This document shows, piece after piece, positions 36,680 to 46,794 of a DNA stretch of 64,000 bases. How positions within the stretch are numbered: the stretch's first letter is position 1; each line of letters starts with the position of its first letter. This stretch comes from Lingula anatina (Eukaryota; Brachiopoda; Lingulata; Lingulida; Lingulidae), in the NCBI RefSeq assembly GCF_001039355.2, contig NW_019775818.1:79799-143798 (forward strand), given 5' to 3'. The notes beneath the pieces are model-generated. The model was given only the letters and a program-made list of their open reading frames with translations. It did not search any database and was not told the DNA's origin. Position numbers and translations under genes: made by a program.

Positions 36680-39677
36680 TGCCAATACCAGATACTTTCT
36701 GCTTTTCTATAGGAATAAGACATGAGCGGAGAGGTAGAGTCAGTTCACCAAGCCACCATGCTGTATGGAAAGGGTCACCTGGAAAAGACAGAAGGATGGA
36801 TTTGTGAAGGGACATTGTCACATCATTTTATAAAAGACAGAAGCCTGAAACTCAACCAAATCAAGGTGTAAGGGAAAAATATGATGAACTGTCAGTTGTC
36901 TAACCTAATATATATAACAGGGATCCATGTTGAGGACTGAAATGTGACAATTCAGTTAAACGAGACAGCAAAGCTGATTAATATACAGACTTGAAGTGGT
37001 AAACAATGGCAGCGAACAAAAAAATACATATAAGGCACTGCAGTATAATCAGTTATACTTTTTAGTAATGTACTGTATCAAAATATATAGTAATTGAATA
37101 AAGAAAAAGGTGATTAGTATTTTGTATTTATCTGCATTACGTATGACTAGCAATAACAACATATATTTCTAAACAACAAAGCATTTGTGGGCATTACAAA
37201 CAATTTGAAATCACTTATCCCTGAGTAATAGCATCAAGCTGAGCACAGAGAGGGATGTAAAATTCTGAGTTCAAAGAGGTCAGTTCCATATGTATCCAAC
37301 ATTAGGAATGTTACCAATCACAGTAATTGACAAGGAGTTTCAGTTCCACAAAACATTCACTAACTGCTTGTGTCAGTCCAGGAGAAATAAAACAACATAC
37401 CACAGGTCACAATGACATGATCATGTCCATGGGCTGTTGGTATACTGCTCTGTGTGAGACCAATGGTGGACACACATGGTATACTAATATGTTCAATTTA
37501 ATGTGGAAATTCATAATGTGTCACTAGCATAAGGCTTCAGGTCCCTAATGGGAGTTCAAAGTGACAACTTGATAACATACATAAAATGCAACTACACTTA
37601 AAAAAACTTACATGTGCAAAGAGAGATGTTTGTTTTATACACTGAGATAAAACAGACATGTTCTACTATATCAGTGACATCATAAACTGTATATATAGTG
37701 ATCCAGATATATTTACCTGTGGGTGCTGGTGTCACAGGTATCTGTACATAAATATCTTTCACTATATCAGTGACATCATACACTGTACATACACTGATGC
37801 TCATAAGTTAAGCAACACCCAGATTTTTTCAAAAGTTTCTTCTACCATGATCATTATTTCATTTGTTAGAGGAATTATGCATATTTCTTTCATATTTTAT
37901 AAATAACCTATTCAAATTGAATATTTCTGTTAATGAAATACACCACATAGCTTATTGTAATAATCAAAATAATTTTATTAACCAAACGGTACCAAAATAG
38001 GCCAAACCATGTGTCTAAAAAGTATGCTCACACAGCATAAAGTACGCGCTGATTAAAACAGCTTATCATGAAAAAATAAAGTTCAATCATCTAAGAATTA
38101 GTTTTAATAAAAGGAGACTGTCGATAATAAATGATTAATTATCTATTATCCTATAAATATTGGGTGTGCCTTCCCTATTTTTGAACAACAGCTTCACAAT
38201 GTCTCCTGCAATTTGCCACCAAATTCTGTCAATCTTGCACTGTGAGCCTGTTCCATTCCTAAATCACTGCCTGCTGGAGCTTTCTTATGTTTCCGACTGG
38301 AGGTTGTCTCTCATTAACTGCTCTGCCAATCATATCTTTAGCATGTTCAATTACACTGAGAATTGGCAAATATTGCAGGGCCATCCAAATTTGGAATACC
38401 ATGCTGTTGCAGCGCGATTTGCACGGACCTTGCTTTATGGATGGGCAAATTGTCCTGCACCAAAATGATATTTCTTCCTGGATTTGCTTGAATGTGTGAT
38501 TGCAAGCGCCCCAAAGGTATTTCTTCTCTGTATCATTGACCTGTGTATCTCCCTTGCATGACGTACAGTGGCAATTTTTCATCATATGAGAAAGCGCACC
38601 ATACTATGACGGGTACTCCGCCATCTTGAATACGTGGGTGATCACAATCGTCCTGAAACGCTTGGTTTGGACCTCTCCAGACTCCCAGTCAACCATCTGC
38701 ATACATCAAAGTGAATCTGCTCTCGTCAGTCCACAGGACTCTTCACCCAGTCCTTAGATTCTTTCTTTTTCGGCATCTGGCTTATGCCAAACTTATCTGC
38801 TTGTGTCTTTTGGTCGACGGTGGCTTTTTAGGAGGCTTTTTAGATGAAAGTCCAGCTTCTAAATGATGCCTGTTGACTGTCTGCCTACTGACTCGAGCTC
38901 TTCCTAATCCAGGCCAGATGTTTCTCAGTTGTTTGGTAGACATGAACCGGTTCTGGTGGCGAAGTCGAACCTAACATCTAACACTTGCGTCGGATAATCT
39001 CGGTCCACCAGAAAGAGGCTTGTCCAATACATGATGAGTTTGGCGCCATTTTGCTACCAGCTTGGACACTTGACTTGGTGCTACTCTCTATTGCCTTACA
39101 ATCTGTCTCTCTGGCACCCCAGCACGATGGCTTCCTATAATTTGCCATCTGATTACCTCGTTGAGTCTTCTTCTAACCATTGGTTGGTACAATATAACAA
39201 ATTGTGCCCATGAAACTAGCCAAATTGGAAGCTCCGCATGGCATGCCCAAACTGTGTTTTTCGCAAGTGGCACCCCTATTGCATATTCTACCCTGCCCAA
39301 CAGTAAATAGTACTCAAATGTCACTGTCCACTAGTTCGAAGTAAGAACGAGATACATGTTTAGCTACTGTACAAATTTTGCCTCAATAAAAAGCTTGGTT
39401 GCTGAGAAATTTGAGAAATTAGAAAGTGTTGCTTAACTTATGAGCATCAGTGTATAGNAGCTCCGCATGGCATGCCCAAACTGTGTTTTTCGCAAGTGGC
39501 ACCCCTATTGCATATTCTACCCTGCCCAACAGTAAATAGTACTCAAATGTCACGGTCCACTAGTTCAAAGTAAGAACGAGATACATGTTTAGCTACTGTA
39601 CAAATTTTGCCTCAATAAAAAGCTTGGTTGCTGAGAAATTTGAGAAATAAGAAAGTGTTGCTTAACTTATGAGCATC

Positions 39678-39740
<63 letters not shown>

Positions 39741-39861
39741 CTGGACTGACATATAAATAAATAAATAAATAAATAAATAAACTCACCCTAAGCCAATATC
39801 AGTCTCATATATTGCCTTTGTATGTCCATATGTTGTCCTATCATCTGGAAGACCTGATGCT
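36680..39861 (-). CDS. Unrecognised gene in the spacer (four candidate minus-strand exons)
   Basis: Candidate exons 39861-39787, 37761-37717, 37483-37401 and 36778-36680 have AG acceptors and GT donors, and their phases fit throughout. They read, in order: SGLPDDRTTYGHTKAIYETD, then ERYLCTDTCDTSTH, then IPCVSTIGLTQSSIPTAHG followed by HDHVIVTC, then GDPFHTAWWLGELTLPL ending near IPIEKQKVSG. The first and last have good splice signals; the last follows a strong pyrimidine tract (CCTTCTGTCTTTTCCAG). The 45-nt second exon is the weakest. I do not recognise the protein. A Tc1 element sits in the first intron about 30 bp from the next acceptor. 5' and 3' exons are not identified; instead of the donor at 36679 the frame could run to a TGA at 36666. 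Confidence 0.4.
37792..39452 (-). mobile_element. Tc1/mariner element, copy B (full length, defective transposase)
   Basis: A 1.66-kb element with terminal inverted repeats CACTGATGCTCATAAGTTAA and TTAACTTATGAGCATCAGTG, flanked by TA at 37790 and 39453. The minus strand encodes, in order, a helix-turn-helix part (VPERQIVRQ, VAPSQVSKLVAKW), then GPNQAFQDDCDHPRIQDGG, VPVIVWCAFSYDE and a DNLPIHKA-type catalytic region lost to substitutions and stops. Several in-frame stops make it non-autonomous. It lies inside the putative spacer gene. Confidence 0.9.
39459..39682 (-). mobile_element. Terminal fragment of the same Tc1/mariner element, copy C
   Basis: Starts right after the N at 39458 and repeats the last 225 bp of copy B (from AGCTCCGCATGGCATGCCC to the terminal repeat) almost perfectly, ending in a (GT)/(TA)n tract. 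Confidence 0.9.
39690..39780. repeat. (TA)n and (TAAA)n microsatellites
   Basis: About 23 TA units to 39736, then about seven AAAT units near 39750-39780. Confidence 0.9.
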
Positions 39862-40998
39862 CTGCAATAACAGGAGGTAAATTGACACTAACACAATGAT
39901 ACCCTCGGATCTCAACTGACACAATGACATGCGTGGATCTCAACTAATGCATCGTTGCGTGTTCATCTCAACAAGCGAAAATGATACGCGTGGAACTCAA
40001 ATTATGCAATGATGATGATGCCCTCTAACTTACACAAAACGAACCCATTATAGTTTCAGAATTCGTTAAGGCCTTTCGACCTTCCGAAGTTTATCTTTTA
40101 TCTTGTAAATATTTATTTTAAAAAATGTCTTGCATATTTTGCAATATGTGGGTAATAGGTGACTTGATATGGTGCTGTATAAAATCTAACATGGCATTTT
40201 ATATGCTGTCTGCCATAACTGCCACTTCAGTACCTGTTTGCTCTGTGCCTATGGTACAGGTTCCTAAGTAAATGCTCCAGGACGACCTTGAATACAATAT
40301 AGGATAATGTCCCATTACCTAGTATACCATGTTTGATTACGCATTGACGGTTTATACAGGGGTAGCAGTGTGCAGTGAGTCATATGGTTTTCTATAACCT
40401 GAAATAAACACCAATTATACTTGCAGATATGAGGTAAAGAAATTATCATTCAACAACAAAAAAACCCGCTGCTTCAAAATAAGTATCCAATTCCCATCCA
40501 AAAAGGAGCCTCGATTTGGTTTCCAGCGAATGTTATATTTATGTCATCGAATAGGTGCCTAAACGAGTTAAACGTACCTTACGGCTATATATTTATTGGT
40601 GTGTGTGAATGCGTGTGAGTGATTGTATTACAGAATAAACATATGAATTGTTTTCTGCTTTACTGCAGAAAAACATAAAACCCTCACCAGCAAATGCAGA
40701 CATTGTAGAAAATTGGGCAGACCAAGCGCCATGAACGTAGCTACCCGGTATGTGTGCAACGTCATTATTTTGCAAATATAATGTCACATTACTCGCAATT
40801 TGACAAAAAGTACCTGACCTCAGGGAGGCTAGCTTACTTGCCCCTTTACCCCCCTCCCCCTCATACCCACAAATCTTGACAGGGCTCCGGACGTGAGCAC
40901 AGACAACGTGTAGAGTAAGCCTAGCAGGGAAAAGGCCAGACCAAACATAATTTGTTTGTTTTTAGGTTGGGAACAAAATGAGTATATTGTATATATAC
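39862..40998. other. Region upstream of the unrecognised spacer gene, nothing certain
   Basis: Should hold its 5' exons. One possible candidate is a minus-strand ATG near 40731 reading MALGLPNFLQCLHLL to a GTGAGG donor near 40687, but its phase does not fit the exon at 39861, so it is not annotated. Confidence 0.3.
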
Positions 40999-42590
40999 AA
41001 CACTGGTCAAAAAGGTTATCCCACCTCCACTATCATGTGCTTTTATTTATAAATGATCACATCACAGGTGGTAATTGTTATAAATAGTTTATTTCATTCC
41101 GGATACCATAACTAACATGATTAGTGGTACGGAAAATACAAACTAGCGGTGAAGATATTAATATTTAATACCATTTATTCATATTTATTACATGTACCCC
41201 CTCAAATCCGACGCTTCACGGTGATTTTCACAGAGGTAAAGAAATGTCCATAAGATGAAAAAGAGAGCACCAAATGTCACCAAATTTACACACATTTAGC
41301 ATTAGAGTGTGCTCGTTAAAGGTCAAGCGTTTGTGTCTACCGCGTACTGTAATTATCTCCTGTAGGCGGCGCGGCCTGGCTTCAACAAGGGTAACAATTC
41401 TGTTTTCTTTGATATTGTCCCATTCTTTCTAAAGAGACTGGAGGAGTTGGTACAGATTATTACACTCCAGCTGCTTAGTAGGGTTAAAAACAGGGTTCAA
41501 AGATGGATTTCTGCAACAAATTACTCCAAAGACAAGAGCGGTGTGCAATTGCATTTCCCTGATGACGCCTGCAGTATCCCTGAAATAACATCTTGCAAAT
41601 GGAGTGAAATATTTGTTAAGAATGTTTCAGTGAATTGCTTCAACAATGTTCTAACAATGTACTAAAACCATGGGCTTAGAATGCTCTCCAAACGTGGCCT
41701 GACCTGACACCTTAGGCGATATTATCCCGCACACACCTACAAAAAAAGCATTCTGCAGCATGTCTACGGGCACTAATTTTGACCATCAGAGGAATAAAAG
41801 AAACGCCTTGATTTTTTCAGCAAAACCAACTTGTTCCTAGTGGTGGCTGACCAAGTTCTGGTAGTTCTGGGGTCACTGAACCTACATTCTCAACTGATAC
41901 CTCATTCCATCTACAAGAGGGGACTTCGGGGGTAATTCAGGGATCATCATGACAGCACACTTGCACACAGTTCTCGTCTGGTGAGTGATTTGTTGCAGAA
42001 ACCCAATGTTCTGAGGCTGGAGAAACCATCTTTGAGTCCTGATAATAAACCTATACTGAGCACCCGTGACATGAATTGAAGCGTGCAATCCAGAGGAGAA
42101 CCAAAATCCAAATAGTCCGGATCGATTCCCCCAAGATTTTAGGAAACATGGTACAACATCCAACAAAACAGAATTGTTACCTTTGTTGAAGGCAGCGGCG
42201 CCGTCTACAGGAAATAATCACAGTACGCGGTAAACACAAACGCTAATAGACACTTGACCTTTAATAGGCACATCCTAATGTTAAATGCGTTTAAGTTTAG
42301 TGACACTTGGTAGTGTCTTCTTAATTTTATGGGCATTTCCTAACCTCTGTGGAAATGACAGTGGAACATCGGATGTGAGGGGGGTACATGTAATAAATGT
42401 GAACAGATGGTATTAAATATGAATATCTCCACCGCTAGTTTGTATTTTCTGTACCACTAATCATAATAGTGATGGTTTCTGGAATGACAATAACCATTCC
42501 TAGTAATTAAATCCTGTGATATGATCATTTACAAATGAAAGCACATGAAACTGGCGGTGGGACAACGACAACCTTTTTGACCAATGTCTT
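40999..42590. mobile_element. Foldback-like element with about 480-bp terminal inverted repeats
   Basis: The left 480 bp (starting ACACTGGTCAAAAAGG) and the reverse complement of the right 480 bp (starting ACATTGGTCAAAAAGG) align nearly throughout. Shared landmarks are ATGATTAGTGGTAC, GAAAATACAAACTAGCGGTG, TTATTACATGTACCCCC, TACCGCGTACTGT and GGTAACAATTCTGTTTT. The centre of about 600 bp shows no clear transposase. Terminal bases and the TA next to the left end suggest a Tc1/mariner-related non-autonomous element. Half copies lie at 14122-14860 and 60760-61395. Confidence 0.8.
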
Positions 42591-42646
42591 CCAGTACTTG
42601 ATCGGTTTAACAATTTTATTCCATTTTTGACCATTTTTTCTTTCAG

Positions 42647-42789
42647 AAATGTCATCTACAAAAGAAGACGAGTTTGAAGGCAGTCAAGGATGGAATGCTC
42701 GCCTAAAAATCGCTCTGACGAAAGGCTGCCTCACTAACATAATATTGTATAGCTGTAATTCTTTACCGCAACCGTTTCTGGGAGATGAG
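42647..42789 (+). CDS. Orphan coding exon in the spacer
   Basis: Bounded by a strong acceptor (TTTTTTCTTTCAG) and donor (GAGGTAAGT), open throughout in one frame: MSSTKEDEFEGSQGWNARLK, then IALTKGCLTNIILYSC and NSLPQPFLGDE. The ATG lies two bases inside the exon, so this may be the first coding exon behind a non-coding leader. No partner exon was identified and the family is not recognised. It could also be a duplicated exon fragment. Confidence 0.4.
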
Positions 42790-43559
42790 GTAAGTTCAAA
42801 TTTTTGAGGGGTTGTTTACACTCACTTTTTCTCTTTCGCGCGTCGTCCCTGCAAGGGCACTGTAACTCTCGGCTCCATTCGACCGGACACGTGCGGAGGA
42901 GTGTGAGAGGCGGAGAGAAAAGATTAAACGGTTTTCTTTTCATAAAGGGTCTGGCATATTTGATCCTTGGACCAGTTGATACTCGTATCTTCTATTATGA
43001 AGAGCTCTCTCTCTCTCTCTCTCAGTTCATTTACCCAATGGTCCATTTAATACCGGTTGATCGAAAAAAATATATATAGCACAATTCCGATTGTTCTTCG
43101 AAGAATATGGCGCATTTAGAAGAAATATGACACATGGTGAAAGTAGTTAGAAATGGACGCCAGGTTTACTATCGGCGTGAGGAGTGCACTATTACCTATC
43201 AGATGAGACGCGACTGAAAATCAAAACAGACAACATAAGTTTTTCAAAAACAAAGAAAATGATGTAGAACAGTTTCATTAGCTATGTTATTTTGATAGAC
43301 TTGTGATGATTCTTTTGTGTATAGCTATTTATATTTGTCTGATCTTACCATCCAATATATTTGTGCTTCATAAAAATACAGACTAGAGATATTGGTACTT
43401 AAAAACTCATATGTTTTGACATCAGGCCCCAGTTTCCCCAAAAAATAAAAAAACTGTTCCCTGGCTTAGTTGACTTGGATTTCCACGAGAGTGCCCATGT
43501 GACCATGTAACATTGGTAATTAAGTTCTTAGCCAGGGAGCCTGACTTAATTATTATTAT

Positions 43560-43587
43560 TATTTTTTTTTTTTTTTTTTTTTTTTTT
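43560..43587. repeat. Poly-T tract after (ATT)n
   Basis: A run of about 27 T. It could be the A-tail of an inserted retrocopy on the minus strand, but no retrocopy body was recognised. Confidence 0.8.
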
Positions 43588-44919
43588 GTGAAACCGGGGA
43601 CAGGTTCTAAACTGTGCAAGTGTTGGGGTTCGTGCCCTAATGCATTTGAAGTGCCTTGTTTATCAATTACATTTTACTACAAAAACATGCTGTTGCAGTT
43701 TCAACTGCAAAATATTAAAATATTCTTCCCTTAAGCAAACTTTGGGAAACTATGCCGAACACCATGCAGGCATGAACAACACAGTTCTAGCTCTGCACAA
43801 TATCTTCCCCTTCCAGAGTTTAGAAAAAGGTTTGTCACTCACATCTGTCGGTGCCATAATTGGACCATATAAGCGCGAAAAATTCTACAGTAAAGTGTCG
43901 CTGTTACATTTATTACTTTTCATAGGACATAGCTAATCTTTTAGATTATAAGAACAGTTAACGTGTTTTACACCGTTTTCATTCGTCAAAAACATTCTCT
44001 TTTAACTAAAATTTGCTTATTTTAGTTTACATCTACCTTTCATAACATTATTAATTCTATATTATGCATCGATATTTTCACCGGATACCCAATTTTGTTA
44101 ATACTGCATTTAATGAGTGACATTGGATTAATGAATATTTATCTTGAACAACGTTTCTGTTGGGTTAGACGATTGAGGTGAAATGCTATCTCTAAGGAGT
44201 GACAGCAAGTTGAGATACATCTAACACTGCAACATAAGAGTGGATTAGGTATGAAGATTTTATCCGTCTTTCTGTAGGCTATCTGATGCATTCTGTACCT
44301 TTCTTCGAAAACACTAAGAAGATTAGGAACACCGGAGAAATAAACCATCAAATTATCAGGAGAGCTTATCCAGCGATTATTACCTTGTGTGATAAAGATA
44401 AAGATCTGCTCTTCTTTGGAAGACAACTTATGGAGAAATATAAGCTGCGGTAACACGTACTTCTCATATTGTTGCTGTAAGCTGAGTAATTGCATGACAA
44501 TTCAAGTATAGCCTTTCATCCTTTGGGATCGCAGTTTTCATTACCCGGTCATTTGTCATTTTGGTTTAAAGAAAAACATAACAACTAGTGATGCAACTTC
44601 AGTAATTTATTACTCATGGTAACATGCTGACATCAAGCGGGAACTGCCTCATGGGGCCTGGACCGACCCCGTGACCTCTGGTCAACAGACAGTAACCCTA
44701 CTTTACTGACCAATCCACTGGACCCTGCGTCCGACATAACTTGTATATACGTCTTCCAAACGAATTAATCAAATCCTCTATGCACATGCCACTATGGTCA
44801 GACCTGAGCTTAAAGTTATTATTCCTTACAATATACAAGAATATAAACAAAAAAGTATATTTTAGAACATGTTTGTCTTGAATATATTTACATTACAACA
44901 GAAGTGAACAGTCCTCCTC

Positions 44920-45125
44920 CTCTCTTTTACTATCTCTCTCTTACTCTCCCTCTCTCTTATTCTCTGTCTCTGTCTTTTTCTCTCTTTTCCTCTCTCTCTC
45001 TCTCTCTGTCTCTCTCCCCCCTCTCTCTGCCTCTCTTGCTTTCTCTCTCTTTCGCTCTTTCTCTCTTTCTCTCCCTACCTTTCTCTTGATCTTTCTCTCT
45101 CTTTCTCTCTATCTCTGCCTCCTCT
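44920..45125. repeat. CT-rich low-complexity tract
   Basis: Polypyrimidine stretch with CT, CTTT and CTCC units, the mirror of the GA-rich tract at 31040-31190. Confidence 0.9.
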
Positions 45126-45910
45126 CTTTATCTGTCAGTCAACTCCAAAACCAATCAATTGAATTCAATAAAACTCTTAACAAAAATAACAAAATCCCGA
45201 GTAAACTACGAATAATAGGGCGCATTGAGAGCAAATATTACCCGAGACGAAGCAATATGATATTGATACATGTATATACCAGTATAAAAAGAAATAAGTG
45301 TGCCAGTACCTTTAGTCAGCTTATCCTAGCAACTGTGCAAACGGCACCAAGTTATATCCCAAAACACCTATTCTACAATCGCGCGGTTAAATCAAAACCC
45401 TCGGCGATCATTTCATGCGAAAAAAATTGACATCTTGCTTCACACCTTGACACCTAAACACTTTTACATATACGTACAATGTAAAATGACATGTACAATT
45501 ATTTCCGTCTAATAATAGATACTCCAGGTATCTCTATAGATAATAGTTAATACAACTCCATATTTTATAATTTCTATCATTTTGATGTTGTTTCCAATAG
45601 GCAAAGATAAAAAATTTATGGACCACAAAAATGACTTATAGCAATATAAACAAATTACCAATTTCTAATGGTAACTCAGTGTTACGCTCGACCCCTTTAA
45701 AAGAGTCATCAGGTAGAAAGTATTATCCATGCGAATCAACCGAGAAGCTCCTAATTCTGAGGAATTACACCAAGCATAAAATCAGGTGGCATTTTGCAGA
45801 ACGTGGAGGAGAGACGGGTCAGAAATAATGGCGTTATAGCGGGTGCATGCCGCAACAAATAAAATGATAAAAGCTGACAAAAGTTACATGTATCTACAAA
45901 AATTTAATTG

Positions 45911-45916
<6 letters not shown>

Positions 45917-45979
<63 letters not shown>
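45917..45979. repeat. (TA)n microsatellite
   Basis: About 31 TA dinucleotides. Confidence 0.95.
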
Positions 45980-45981
<2 letters not shown>

Positions 45982-46648
45982 TGTGTGTGCCGAAATCACT
46001 TTGTTTTGTGTATCGCCTATGTAATGCTTTCTAAGACGACTCCCAGACCATAGGTTTTCATGCTAATTGCAAAAAAGCATATCGGATTAGGTCCAGGTAT
46101 GGTGTGCTGCCTACCAGACATACTAGAAACGACGTTGTTGTGGAAATGGGAAAAAATATTAAAGAACATGAACTGATACCCAATGGCTATAGATATATCT
46201 AGTGACAAAAGCTCTTTGTTTCCCTTACTTGTGAGTTAAAATGGTCCACGGGCCCTAGTCTGAACAGATTTACAAACTAGAAGACTAGAATATGTTGACA
46301 AGGCTACCTAAGATTACATTCCCATCAAACCGGCATGTTTTAGATCAAACACCCACAAGCTAAAATACCCGAGAAAACAGCAAACAGGGCGTGTACCAGC
46401 GCATCACCACGCAGACCATCCCTGGCACATGAGGAAGCCGTGCCATTTTTCCCGTCATGCACCTCTATCGGTGGTTTCCGTTGTGTCGCGTCGACGTCCA
46501 CTGGGCAGTGGTCCGCGTCAGAATCCAGCAAGGTGACCAGACATGTTCTGCCGTTTAAGGTGACCGTCTCTCTTCTAGCCTTCAGCGTCTTAGAGAACTC
46601 TGCCCGGTAGGAAGCAAACAGCTTGGTGCCTTCACGATAACCACGTAC

Positions 46649-46778
46649 TGTCACATAGTGGTGCGTCATGCACATTATGTAATATTATCCAATTAGAATA
46701 AAGCGCGGCTGTGTGCTGCAGTTGAGTAATTATTACAACGTGTCGTCTGGTGTGCGCTCCTCCGCTCGTAACATTACA
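46649..46778 (+). repeat. 5' LTR (130 bp)
   Basis: Starts TGTCACATAGTGG, ends CGTAACATTACA, identical to the 3' LTR. Contains AATAAAG that may serve as polyadenylation or TATA-like signal. Confidence 0.95.
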
Positions 46779-46794
46779 TGGTGTCAGGATCGGG

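Noticed and set aside
44904-45089. Open frame rich in Ser and Leu
   Set aside because: It is translation of the CT-rich simple repeat.
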